Part shown: positions 9,594 through 17,925 of the stretch, in pieces
Layout: every line of letters begins with the position of its first letter
Numbering within the stretch: the stretch's first letter is position 1
NCBI RefSeq assembly: GCF_900113125.1
Contig: NZ_FOOG01000004.1
Span: 62,001 to 126,000, forward strand
Direction: 5' to 3'
DNA from: Halobacillus alkaliphilus
GTDB taxonomy: Bacteria > Bacillota > Bacilli > Bacillales > Halobacillaceae
DNA length: 64,000 nt
Program-made: the position numbers and the translations under genes
Notes under the pieces: model-generated
What the model saw: only the letters and a program-made list of their open reading frames with translations
Databases searched by the model: none
Told to the model about the DNA's origin: nothing

Positions 9594-9872
9594 ATGAATA
9601 AAAAAAGATGACAAACTAAAAGCACTCTTCTTCAATACCTTTCTCAATACACTCTTGCTATAAGTATAATTCCACCCTCTATGGCTATCTAGATTATAAG
9701 AATTCATCTGTTTCGTTTAATTTCCAGAGTCCTTACCTACTTGTCGCGAAACACTTTAGAAAGAATAAGTATCTTCTCTATTTTCTTAAAATTATGAAAC
9801 TAATAATCTTGAGCATACGTATAAGAGACAGTTAATTACAATTGGGTTGATAACGGGAAAGGAGACAGTTCT
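9594..9872. other. Intergenic stretch before the ABC exporter
   Basis: AT-rich, with no gene. It should hold the promoter of the ABC operon, but no clear consensus pair stands out. It contains GTATAAGAGACAG (9819-9831), 13 bases identical to the inner end of the Tn5 mosaic end. Confidence 0.4.
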
Positions 9873-10784
9873 GTGATCAAGGTAGAAAACATCAGCAAGT
9901 ACTACGGCACACTGCAAGCACTCAACAACATCAGTTTCACTATCAACGAAGGCACATGCTTTGGACTCGTTGGCCCGAATGGAGCCGGCAAGTCGACGCT
10001 TATGAAGATTTTATCCGGCATTTTACTTAATTTTGATGGGGACATCCATGTGAGAGATTGGAAGGTTTCGAAGGACCGCCTCAAGATCAAGCAGCAGATC
10101 GGCTATATTCCTCAGGAGATCTGCCTGGAGGATACGCTGACCGCTCGTGACAACCTGATCCTTTTTGGCAACTTGTATGGACTGAAAGGAAAAGAGCTGC
10201 AGCGTCGGATGGATGAGGTGCTTGATCAGATCGGCTTAAGCGAAAGGGTAAAGGATAAAGTCGTGACGTTCTCAGGTGGTATGAAGCGCCGGCTGAACAT
10301 CGGCTGTGCGCTTTTGCATAAACCGGGCATCGTCATCATGGATGAGCCGACCGTCGGCATTGATCCGCAGTCGCGGAATTCGATTTTTTCGATTATTCAT
10401 CAACTGAAGGCTGAGGGAAGCACGATCATCTACTCCAGTCACTATATGGAGGAGGTCGAGCAGCTGTGTGACAGCATTGGCCTCATTGATAAAGGGCAGC
10501 TCATGGAGTTCGGCCGGATGGAAGAGTTGTTAGAGAAGTATGCGAAGCCTTCGTTGTTTATTGCTGGAGAGAGCATTGAGCTTGGGATGCTGCAAACCTT
10601 TGGAGAGGCGGAAGCGAAAGGAAACGGTTATTTACTGAATAGTGACGAGCCGCTTCTCACTCTGGAAAAATTGGTGGCGCACTGTCGCGAGAATAGTTTG
10701 GAGCCACGCAGGCTGGAGCTTTATCATCCGCGTCTTGAAGATATTTTCTTCAATTTAACCGGCACGCAGTTAAGAGACGCTTAG
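9873..10784 (+). CDS. ABC exporter, ATP-binding subunit
   Basis: 303 aa, GTG start with AAAGGAGAC 9 bp upstream. Walker A GPNGAGKST (about residue 37), the Q-loop region IGYIPQEICLE, signature FSGGMKRRLNIG, Walker B IVIMDEPT and H-loop YSSHYMEE are all intact. The 90-residue C-terminal extension is typical of the CcmA/DrrA-type ATPases that drive ABC-2 exporters. The matching permease starts 17 bp downstream. The substrate is unknown; drugs, antibiotics or lipids are usual for the family. Confidence 0.92.
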   Translation: MIKVENISKYYGTLQALNNISFTINEGTCFGLVGPNGAGKSTLMKILSGILLNFDGDIHVRDWKVSKDRLKIKQQIGYIPQEICLEDTLTARDNLILFGNLYGLKGKELQRRMDEVLDQIGLSERVKDKVVTFSGGMKRRLNIGCALLHKPGIVIMDEPTVGIDPQSRNSIFSIIHQLKAEGSTIIYSSHYMEEVEQLCDSIGLIDKGQLMEFGRMEELLEKYAKPSLFIAGESIELGMLQTFGEAEAKGNGYLLNSDEPLLTLEKLVAHCRENSLEPRRLELYHPRLEDIFFNLTGTQLRDA

Positions 10785-10801
10785 GAAAAGGAGAAATCCA
10801 T

Positions 10802-11545
10802 ATGTGGGCAATTGCTCGTACTGAATTGAAAAAGACGGTCCAGGATAAAGGGCTGTGGTTCTGGACATTTGTTCTCCCGATTGTATTTATTGTGGCTTTT
10901 GTTGCAATTTTCTCCGGTGATGAGAGCACGAGCTATAAAGAAGTGGTGACGCAGATTATCCCGGGCTACACAATCATGTTCGCTTTTTTTATTATGATTT
11001 CCATGGTCATTGTTTTTGTAAAAGATCGAGAGCGCGGGATGGTCGCACGGATTGCCAGCACTCCCCTCTCGATCCATCAATACTTCTTTGGCAAGTGGCT
11101 GCCGTTCATGATCATCGTGCTTGTCCAAATCACGGTCCTGTTTGGGTTTGGTGTCGTGGTCTATGATCTGCCGCTTGGAGACCCCTTTGCTCTCATTCTT
11201 TTATCCCTGGCGCTTGCGTTTATTGTGACCGGATGGGGCATGGCGATGGCCGTTATTGTACGAACGGAAAATATGGGGATAGCGATGACGCAGATTCTCG
11301 CTTTAGGCGGGGCGCTCCTCGGTGGTCTCTGGATGCCGGTCGAGTTTATGCCTGATGTCGTTCAGAACATTAGTAAAGCCCTGCCGCAATACTGGGCGCT
11401 GCAGGGGTATAAGGAGATTATTCTCTCCGGAGGCGGGGTTGCTGATATTTGGCTGCACCTTTTGATCCTGATTATTGCAGGTGTGGCTGGCGGAGTGCTT
11501 GCTTTAGTCTCTTATCCTAGATTTTTACGGCAGTCACGAAGCTAG
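10802..11545 (+). CDS. ABC-2 family exporter permease
   Basis: 247 aa, ATG start after AAAAGGAGAAATCC. The sequence shows an N-terminal amphipathic stretch followed by about six hydrophobic segments: LPIVFIVAFVAIF, the IMFAFFIMISMVIVF region, MIIVLVQITVLFGF, ILLSLALAFIVTGWG, ILALGGALLGGLW, and a last one near the C-terminus. The cytoplasmic loop VKDRERGMVARIASTPLS is the usual ABC-2 signature. It forms a heteromeric or homodimeric exporter with the ATPase encoded just upstream. Confidence 0.9.
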   Translation: MWAIARTELKKTVQDKGLWFWTFVLPIVFIVAFVAIFSGDESTSYKEVVTQIIPGYTIMFAFFIMISMVIVFVKDRERGMVARIASTPLSIHQYFFGKWLPFMIIVLVQITVLFGFGVVVYDLPLGDPFALILLSLALAFIVTGWGMAMAVIVRTENMGIAMTQILALGGALLGGLWMPVEFMPDVVQNISKALPQYWALQGYKEIILSGGGVADIWLHLLILIIAGVAGGVLALVSYPRFLRQSRS

Positions 11546-11560
11546 TAATTAAAATCGTGA

Positions 11561-11605
11561 AGCTCCAAGGCCTTCCTTTTTCTGGGGGACCTGAGGAGCT
11601 TTTTT
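11561..11605 (+). terminator. Intrinsic terminator of the ABC exporter operon
   Basis: AGCTCC ... GGAGCT forms the base of a long interrupted hairpin and is followed by TTTTT. Confidence 0.7.
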
Positions 11606-11673
11606 GCTGATAAGATACATGAACCGAAATTTCTTCTATATAAACACAAAAAAGCACTGATCCTTATCAGTAC

Positions 11674-12099
11674 TTAATCAAAAGGCTCTTCCTTTCGTTT
11701 TACGGTGGTATAAGAGCTCATTTCTCCCCAGCCACGTCCCTTCTTATCGACCAGACAGGCAATCAAAGAAACGAAGTACCACAGCCCGTTGGTGAGAATG
11801 ACTGGTCCGAATCCGAGCACCGCGCGCAAGATGATTTGGAAGAAGTTCGGTTTCTTTCCGTTGTTAGATGTGACCGTCAAATTCATCAGCAGCATCCCCA
11901 GTGTCCTTCCGTTTGCGAACAGTGGAATGGCGAGTAAGAAAGTGAAGTGAGTGATGATGAAAGCTTTCCAGAATATCGGGTTCGGATCGAATCCTCGGCC
12001 GGTATCTTGCCATTGCGTATATAAGGCGGCAATAAAGCCGGCGATCATGAGTTCGAGTCCGGCGGCTATGAGCCGTTGTAACAGGTTCTTTTCGTTTAT
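11674..12099 (-). CDS. RDD family membrane protein, probably starting at ATA
   Basis: The first ATG (12048) gives 124 aa, but the frame stays open upstream and shows the expected RDD start (LLQRLIAAGLEL joined to MIAGFIAAL). A strong Shine-Dalgarno, AGGAGG (12107-12112), sits 7 bp before an in-frame ATA at 12099, where an ATG would be expected. That gives 141 aa. The RDD core is recognisable as NGRTLGMLLMNLTV, with three hydrophobic segments around it. RDD proteins are small membrane proteins; some have been linked to Na+ transport in halophilic Bacillaceae, and no function can be assigned here. The ATA start, a mutated start, or an internal ATG start are the alternatives. Confidence 0.7.
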   Translation of the reverse strand: MNEKNLLQRLIAAGLELMIAGFIAALYTQWQDTGRGFDPNPIFWKAFIITHFTFLLAIPLFANGRTLGMLLMNLTVTSNNGKKPNFFQIILRAVLGFGPVILTNGLWYFVSLIACLVDKKGRGWGEMSSYTTVKRKEEPFD

Positions 12100-12220
12100 G
12101 ATAATCCCTCCTCCCCTTTGCTGTATTCTATGGGAGCTTGACAGGAAAGGTTCTGGGAGTGGCTTGGTGCATCATCCCTCTTGATTTTTAAGATAGTCCA
12201 GAAGCTAGCTTCCATTCAAA

Positions 12221-12268
12221 AGCCCCCTTAGGAATTCCCTTTTTCGGGATACCTAAGGAGCTTTTTTT
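12221..12268. terminator. Strong hairpin with T-run, no obvious parent gene
   Basis: CCCTTAGG-AATTCCC, loop TTTTTC, GGGATA-CCTAAGG, then AGCTTTTTTT on the plus strand. No plus-strand gene ends upstream. On the minus strand it follows a short coding-like fragment (12303-12425). Confidence 0.6.
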
Positions 12269-12450
12269 GTAGGCTTCGAACGTCCGGTAATAGGTATCTC
12301 CTCTAATGGTCTCCATAACCTCTACGTAAATAATCCTCGCCAATCTTTTTTGCAGTCATCAGTTCTTCCACCCTTATTTTCATAATTCCAACCCAATAGG
12401 CAAAACTAGAACCAACATTCCCACCAGACTGGAAATGAGGTGAATGGTTG

Positions 12451-13767
12451 ATGCTTCTAAAGTACAAAAACTTCTTTTCAATTCTTGGTTCATGGATTTT
12501 CTTTGGAGGCCTAATTGGTTTAATCGTTGGCTCGGCAACCACTTTCCTTTTAGAAACAAACGATTATCTTGGAGATGAGGTTCGATTAGAAAGAGATTGG
12601 CTGATCTACTTCCTCCCCCTTGGAGGAGTTCTCATAGGATACCTTTATATGAACTACGGCAAGGTATTTTTGAATAACACCTTGAATGACACGGCTGAAT
12701 TAAACAATCTCGTGATCGACTCCGTTCACGGTAAAAAAGAAGTGCCACTGCGAATGGGTCCGATTGTTTATCTCGGCACGTTTATAACCGTCCTACTTGG
12801 TGGGTCAACGGGACGAGAAGGTGCAGCTGTCCAAATGGGCGGAAGTGTAGCTGCAGCGATCAACAAATTCTTTAAGGTTAATAAACTCGACAGAAAAACG
12901 TTAACAATGAGCGGAATAAGCGCTGGTTTTGGCGCTGCCTTCGGGGCACCCATCACCGGGGCTGTATTTGGCATGGAAATGTCGGCATTAGGAAAACTGA
13001 GACTGGAAGCATTCGTTCCCTGTCTTACGGCAAGCTTCGTCGGCCACTATGTAACGACAGCCGCCTGGGGGCATGAACATGAAGAATTCATCATCCAAAA
13101 CGTACCGGAAGTATCGATGATTACCTTTATGAAGGTGATTCTATTAGCTGTTATCTTCAGCCTGATCAGTGTTTGCTACTGTCAGCTGCGGCACGGCATA
13201 CAGAATTTTTCTGAGAAACTTTTCAAGAAAAATCATATGAAAAGAGCCTTCGTTGGAGGGCTGATCGTTGTAGGATTAACCCTCATCGTGGGATCCCAGG
13301 ATTATAACGGCCGGGGATTAGAGATGCTTGAACAATCTTTCCAGGAAGAAGTCCCTCCCTTTGCTTTTCTGGCCAAGCTAGTATTTACTGCGGTCACTCT
13401 GGGAAGCGGATTTGTGGGCGGCGAAGCGATCCCTCTATTTTTTATTGGGGCCACATTAGGCAATGCTTTACATGGCTTTATCGACTTGCCTCTATCTTTT
13501 CTCGCTGCGCTAGGATTAATTGCCGCCTTTTGTGCAGGTGCCAATACCCCTTTGGCCGCCTTCCTTTTAGCCATGGAGATGTTTGACGGAAAAGGGTTAG
13601 AGTTCTTTTTAGTGGCCTGTTTAGTCAGCTATCTCTTCTCAGGACACCACGGACTATGGCCTTCTCAAAAAATATATGGACTTAAGAGCAGGTTATATCG
13701 TATTCCCCCGGGAAAAACGATCGAGAATGTAGAGAAAAAGAAAAAACACACGAAACCAAATGGATAG
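12451..13767 (+). CDS. ClC-type chloride channel / H+-Cl- antiporter
   Basis: 438 aa; the ATG at 12451 sits 8 bp after GAGGTG, and a TTG one codon earlier is the alternative. ClC family signatures are present: GGSTGREGAAVQMGGS (the G-R/K-E-G anion-selectivity motif), GFGAAFGAPITGAVFGMEM, and GGEAIPLFFIGATLG. About ten hydrophobic segments follow one another. The channel-like or exchanger-like mode cannot be decided here. It exports or equilibrates chloride (or fluoride in some subfamilies) across the membrane, which is plausible for a halophile. DUF421 follows 18 bp downstream, probably in the same operon. Confidence 0.9.
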   Translation: MLLKYKNFFSILGSWIFFGGLIGLIVGSATTFLLETNDYLGDEVRLERDWLIYFLPLGGVLIGYLYMNYGKVFLNNTLNDTAELNNLVIDSVHGKKEVPLRMGPIVYLGTFITVLLGGSTGREGAAVQMGGSVAAAINKFFKVNKLDRKTLTMSGISAGFGAAFGAPITGAVFGMEMSALGKLRLEAFVPCLTASFVGHYVTTAAWGHEHEEFIIQNVPEVSMITFMKVILLAVIFSLISVCYCQLRHGIQNFSEKLFKKNHMKRAFVGGLIVVGLTLIVGSQDYNGRGLEMLEQSFQEEVPPFAFLAKLVFTAVTLGSGFVGGEAIPLFFIGATLGNALHGFIDLPLSFLAALGLIAAFCAGANTPLAAFLLAMEMFDGKGLEFFLVACLVSYLFSGHHGLWPSQKIYGLKSRLYRIPPGKTIENVEKKKKHTKPNG

Positions 13768-13785
13768 CTCGGGAGGTGGATATTT

Positions 13786-14397
13786 ATGGATTTCAACTTT
13801 ATATGGAAAGCCATTGTCGTGGTCGTTGGGGGCGTCCTTATTTTGCGGTTAGCCGGCAGAAAGTCCATCTCCCAGCTTACAGTAGCGCAGACGGTCATGA
13901 TGATCGCGGTTGGATCCTTGATTATTCAACCGGTTGGCGACAGGAACATCTGGATCACCATGGCGATTACCTTTCTCATGGTCCTTACGCTTCTTTCCAT
14001 TGAGTATGTGGTATTAAGATCCAATACTCTGGAAACCTTCATCTACGGAAAATCACTGCTGGTCGTCGAAAACGGCCAGATTAATGAAGCCAATTTAAAA
14101 AAATTGCGGTTAACCGTTGATATGCTTGAAGTACGAATGAGACAGCAGAACATTAAGCATTTTTCTGATGTACAATGGGCGACCATAGAATCAAATGGGC
14201 AGCTAGGGTATATGTTGAAGCCAGATAAGGATTATGCGACGAAAGAGGATATTCAAATGCTGAAATCATTGATTGAAGCCCAGCAGGCTAAGCCCGGAAA
14301 TGAAGCACCAGCAACTCTATCAGGTAACTCCGACAACCTGTTTACCGAGGTTAAAAACAGAAAGCATAACGAACGGCCTAAAGAGAATTTGGATTGA
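13786..14397 (+). CDS. DUF421 family membrane protein (YetF/YdfS-like)
   Basis: 203 aa, ATG after GGGAGGTGG. The N-terminal 90 residues contain three hydrophobic segments and the family signature RLAGRKSISQLTVAQTV, then an inner-face domain with LRSNTLETFIYGKSLLVVENG and LLEV-like MLEVRMRQQNI. DUF421 proteins such as YetF and YdfS occur in spore-formers and have been linked to spore or membrane functions. The tight 18-bp spacing to the ClC gene suggests co-transcription. The tail after residue 165 is low in conservation. Confidence 0.85.
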   Translation: MDFNFIWKAIVVVVGGVLILRLAGRKSISQLTVAQTVMMIAVGSLIIQPVGDRNIWITMAITFLMVLTLLSIEYVVLRSNTLETFIYGKSLLVVENGQINEANLKKLRLTVDMLEVRMRQQNIKHFSDVQWATIESNGQLGYMLKPDKDYATKEDIQMLKSLIEAQQAKPGNEAPATLSGNSDNLFTEVKNRKHNERPKENLD

Positions 14398-14462
14398 TAA
14401 TTACACTCTCGGCTTGGAAGTGAAAGAAGAAGGATGCATCCCCCTCTTAAGCCTCCATAACA

Positions 14463-14497
14463 ATAGAGCTGCAGTCATGATTCCACTGCAGCTCTAT
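14463..14497. terminator. 13-bp perfect hairpin between convergent genes
   Basis: ATAGAGCTGCAGT (14463-14475) and ACTGCAGCTCTAT (14485-14497) pair perfectly. It lies between DUF421 and the convergent ABC permease. The T-run is weak, but a bidirectional terminator is the likely role. Confidence 0.65.
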
Positions 14498-14517
14498 GCT
14501 CTTCTATCATCTCTTCC

Positions 14518-15216
14518 TTAATCAAACCGACGTTTTTTGAATATATAGATGGTGACGATCACGCTGAGAACCGCCCATAGAGCTAACACTAGGAAATGCT
14601 CCCCAACTGACTGGCCATTCATCAACTGTTGAAGCAGCTGGCCGAGTTGTTTATCTGGCAAATAGCTTAACACCTTGATGAGCCATTCCGATTCAATCAT
14701 CGTGCGGAAAACATCCCCCATACCAAAAATAAATAAAACCGGGATTCCCGCCACCGATGTCTCCATTACCGTTCGAGAGACTAGTCCAAGAATCGTTCCA
14801 ATACTGATAAATATAACGAGACTAATGAGTATCGCTGCAGTGACGAGCAGAGTCTGATCAGGCATGGGGATGTTACCGATTAGTATGACGGCAACAACCA
14901 TAATTATGCTTAAGACAGCTGAAAGCACACTCTTTCCAATGAAAATTTCTGAGGTGTTCAATGGGGAAAGGAGCAACCCTCTTAACGTGTTCTTCTCTTT
15001 TTCTTCCGCTATCACGCCTGCCTGGATAAATGAACCCACCATCACCATCGAAAGGGTAATGGGCATAAAGACAACTGCTGTCTCCATCCCCTCTCCCTGA
15101 CTGAATATGAAAGCAAAGAACAGCGGTATTACAGCCGTAGACAGCATATAGGCATTTTTTAAAAGATCTCGATAATCCTTAATAACCACAGCTTGAATTC
15201 GTTTGATGGAAATCAT
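14518..15216 (-). CDS. ABC-2 family permease, associated with ABC-LytTR regulator
   Basis: 232 aa with about six hydrophobic segments, including STAVIPLFFAFIFSQ and VLSIIMVVAVILIGN, and the cytosolic loop IAEEKEKNTLRGLLLSPL characteristic of ABC-2/NatB-like permeases. Its ATG overlaps the TAA of the ATPase gene by one base (TAATG), so translation is coupled. The substrate is unknown. Confidence 0.88.
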   Translation of the reverse strand: MISIKRIQAVVIKDYRDLLKNAYMLSTAVIPLFFAFIFSQGEGMETAVVFMPITLSMVMVGSFIQAGVIAEEKEKNTLRGLLLSPLNTSEIFIGKSVLSAVLSIIMVVAVILIGNIPMPDQTLLVTAAILISLVIFISIGTILGLVSRTVMETSVAGIPVLFIFGMGDVFRTMIESEWLIKVLSYLPDKQLGQLLQQLMNGQSVGEHFLVLALWAVLSVIVTIYIFKKRRFD

Positions 15217-16064
15217 TAGAACAGCTCCTTTCCTGTAACACGAGCGAAAATATCACCTAAGCTTGGCTCATTGGAATGCACGGATGCCAGCTGTTGATTG
15301 GCAATCACTTCACGAATGTGTTCCGCTCCTTCATGATCGTTGCCGACGAGCTGTTCTCTTCCATCTTTCAGTAAGAGAGTTATTGAAGAATTCGAATGGC
15401 TCACCCGCAATTCCCGCGGAGGGCCTTGCAATTGGATGTGTCCTTTATTTAAAAAGGCCACACGGTCGCAGATCCTTTCCGCTTCATACATATCATGCGT
15501 CGTTAAGAAGATCGTTGTGCCTTCTTCGTTTAAGGTACGTAAAATGCGATGAATCCGCTCCGTACTGACAGGGTCTAAGGCAGATGTCGGTTCATCAAGA
15601 AATAACAATTCCGGCTTATGCAGAATTGTCCGTGCCAGGATCACCCGCTGCCTCATCCCCTTCGACAGCTTGCTAACCACCTTGGATTCTTCACCTGTCA
15701 ATCCCACTTCATGCAGCACCTCTTCAATGCGCTTATAAGGAACGCTGTACAGTTGACAATATAATTGTAAGTTCGCGTTTACCGTTAATCGTTCATATAA
15801 TCCGGAATTATCCGTTAACACACCAACGCGTCTCATTAGCTTAGGGTCTTTCAAATCTTCTACAGCTCTCCCAAAAACTTGAATGCTTCCGGACTGATAA
15901 CCCTCTTGAGCCGTAAGCAGCTTAATTGTCGTCGTTTTACCAGATCCGCTTGGTCCCAGGAAGCCAAACGTTTCTCCAGATTGAATGGAGAACGACAAAT
16001 CATCCAATGCCCGCTTCCCATCAAATTCTTTATGAACATTCGAGACATTAATAATCTCGCTCAT
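15216..16064 (-). CDS. ABC exporter ATP-binding subunit
   Basis: 282 aa from the ATG at 16064, 9 bp after AAGGGG; a TTG at 16070 is possible. Walker A GPSGSGKTTT, signature LSKGMRQRVILAR, Walker B LLFLDEPTSALDP and H-loop LTTHDMYEAE are intact. It energises the overlapping ABC-2 permease. The pair resembles bacitracin-, NatAB- and lantibiotic-type exporters with a dedicated regulator; here the regulator is the ABC-LytTR gene 207 bp upstream on the same strand. The intergenic gap is large enough for a separate promoter. Confidence 0.9.
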   Translation of the reverse strand: MSEIINVSNVHKEFDGKRALDDLSFSIQSGETFGFLGPSGSGKTTTIKLLTAQEGYQSGSIQVFGRAVEDLKDPKLMRRVGVLTDNSGLYERLTVNANLQLYCQLYSVPYKRIEEVLHEVGLTGEESKVVSKLSKGMRQRVILARTILHKPELLFLDEPTSALDPVSTERIHRILRTLNEEGTTIFLTTHDMYEAERICDRVAFLNKGHIQLQGPPRELRVSHSNSSITLLLKDGREQLVGNDHEGAEHIREVIANQQLASVHSNEPSLGDIFARVTGKELF

Positions 16065-16271
16065 ATCCAATTCCCCTTTCCTGCTTTCGCAAGTGAATGA
16101 CTTCAGTTTAAGAGGAACTGATCACCGGCGCATTAAATCAAGCATGGAAGGAGTCAATCACCGGATGAATGGAGCTATGAAACTATGAATGGAAGACTAA
16201 AAAAGCACGAAAAGAGAATTTAAAGCAGCGAATAAACGACTTGTCCCGACAATTTCCCGGGAAATATTTAC
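16065..16271. promoter_or_regulatory. 207-bp gap with a perfect 14-bp palindrome
   Basis: ATTTCCCGGGAAAT (16252-16265) is a perfect palindrome directly after the LytTR stop codon. It could be an operator for the downstream ABC genes or a weak transcript end. I see no consensus promoter with confidence. Confidence 0.35.
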
Positions 16272-17327
16272 TTACATACGCAATACATTCTTTAAATCCT
16301 GCAGTTTTCCTTTTGATAATGGAATATTGCTTTTATGATGATCATCGAGAATTAAGCTGTAGCTGTTTCTCGTCCATGTCATCACCTCACGAACCTTCTG
16401 GAGGTTCACAATATAGGAACGGTGGCAGCGGAAGAACCCGAATGGTTCCAGCCGCTCCGATAACTGCTGCAAAGTAATCGTACACGGAAACGCCCCACCT
16501 TTTACGTGCAGCTGAACTGTACCATCGACACTTTCCACGTAATCAATCTCTGTAGGATCAAAAAGAATTACTTTTTCTTTTACCTTTGCAGGGATCCTCT
16601 CCAAATGGACATGGGAACTTGTCCCAGACTGCTTTGAGTCTGAGTCATTTGCAAACTCATCTTCATCCTCTTCCTCGCCCGGCTCCTGCACATCCATTTT
16701 CTTTAATCCATCTTCATTCAAGCGATACACTTCATTCGTTATATTTACCGCACTCTCCATATTGCTCGTTATAATCAAAGCCGATCCACCTTCTGCTTGA
16801 TGCTCATTAATCAATCTTCTCAAAATCACCTTGCTCTCGAGATCAATGTTCTGATCTGGCTCTTCTAAAATGATCAGCTCTGGCTGATGCACGAGTGCCT
16901 TCACCAAGGATAGACGCTTCCTTTCCGAAAAATTGAGCGTTTTGATACGTTGCGGCTTCTTAGCTGATAAATTCACTTTATGTAATAACTCATGAATGTC
17001 CGCTTTCTTACCGTAAACCTGCTGGTAAAACTTCAAATACTCATAAGGGGTTAAACGTTCATATACCTCTTCCTCGTGGAACACCACCCCGATCCGATGA
17101 CTATATCGCTTCCAACCGGAAGGAAGGAACTGATCAAAGTAAGAAATCCGCCCTGTTCCTGCTTCGTGCCCGGTCAAGATGTGAAACAACACCTTCCCCA
17201 CAATATGGTCGCATTGAATCGCTGCTACTTCGCTTTGATTGAGGCTAAAGGTGAAAGGGTGAAACCAAACTTTATCCCCTTCGACCTTGCCTACCTCTTC
17301 TAGTTTTAAGATAGGTTTCTGAGACAT
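16272..17327 (-). CDS. ABC-domain/LytTR fusion transcription regulator with degenerate Walker A
   Basis: 351 aa, ATG with GGAGTG 10 bp upstream. Residues 1-215 follow an ABC ATPase fold: GVVFHEEEVYERLTPYEYL in the Q-loop region, LNFSERKRLSLVKALVHQ in the signature position and LIILEEPDQNID at Walker B. The P-loop position reads QCDHIVGKVL instead of GxxGxGKS/T, so ATP hydrolysis is unlikely. An acidic linker (GEEEDEDEFAND) leads to a LytTR domain (about 245-350): VILFDPTEIDYVESVDGTVQ, FFRCHRSYIVNLQKV and NIPLSKGKLQDLKNVL. The protein probably senses through the dead ABC domain and regulates the ABC exporter genes just downstream. Confidence 0.85.
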   Translation of the reverse strand: MSQKPILKLEEVGKVEGDKVWFHPFTFSLNQSEVAAIQCDHIVGKVLFHILTGHEAGTGRISYFDQFLPSGWKRYSHRIGVVFHEEEVYERLTPYEYLKFYQQVYGKKADIHELLHKVNLSAKKPQRIKTLNFSERKRLSLVKALVHQPELIILEEPDQNIDLESKVILRRLINEHQAEGGSALIITSNMESAVNITNEVYRLNEDGLKKMDVQEPGEEEDEDEFANDSDSKQSGTSSHVHLERIPAKVKEKVILFDPTEIDYVESVDGTVQLHVKGGAFPCTITLQQLSERLEPFGFFRCHRSYIVNLQKVREVMTWTRNSYSLILDDHHKSNIPLSKGKLQDLKNVLRM

Positions 17328-17925
17328 GGAAGATCACTCCAAAGTTAAAATAAATGCGCATCTAAGCGCGCTTACACTAGTAATAAAAGCAGAAGAATCA
17401 TGGCTTTATATCAAGAGAAGGGTTAAACCCCCTATGGAACGGAAGGCTTTAACCCTGCAATTTATTATACATTATTATTATAAACGATTGGTCTATGTTA
17501 TATGTGGTTCGGTTAAAACCATCAGCTTCACGAAGGCTTTTTAAAAAACTGAATTAAACCTTATATCGTGACCCGATATGAGAACTTCGTTTTAGCTTTT
17601 TCCAATTCCTTATTAAAAGATAACGTCTGTTTTACAGAACATATTTAAAAATTAAGAAGTGTATTCTCAGGAAGTTATTTATAGTAAGAATCACCGTAAC
17701 TTTAGTGGAACCAACTAAAATGAGAAGTTGTTTATCACATCTCATCACTGCTTCTTTCTCTTACCCTCGTAAAACACTTAAATTGAAATAACTCGTCTTA
17801 TTTACTAAACCCTCCAAGGGAGATATGAACATTTACAATATTATACTTTTTTTGACCAAATTACTCAGCCAGGTTGGTATAATAGTAATTAGTACCTAAC
17901 TTATTAAACATGAGGTGGTTAATTA
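17328..17925. other. 600-bp intergenic region before the giant helicase gene
   Basis: No gene. It contains AGGGTTAAA ... TTTAACCCT (about 17425-17457) and other short inverted repeats of unclear role, and ends in the promoter described separately. A 72-codon plus frame at 17326-17544 has no protein-like features. Confidence 0.4.
17852..17883 (+). promoter_or_regulatory. Sigma-A-type promoter with extended -10
   Basis: TTGACC (17852-17857) and TATAAT (17878-17883) are 20 bp apart, longer than optimal, but a TG one base before the -10 compensates. The GTG start lies about 43 bp after the -10, preceded by GAGGTGG (17912-17918). Confidence 0.6.

Noticed and set aside
8813-9625. 270-codon minus-strand frame opposite dus
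   Set aside because: It lies entirely antisense to a clear dus gene; the sequence has no family features and no ribosome site.
17326-17544. 72-codon plus-strand frame after the LytTR gene start
   Set aside because: Overlaps the regulator's upstream region on the other strand; composition is not protein-like and there is no usable ribosome site.
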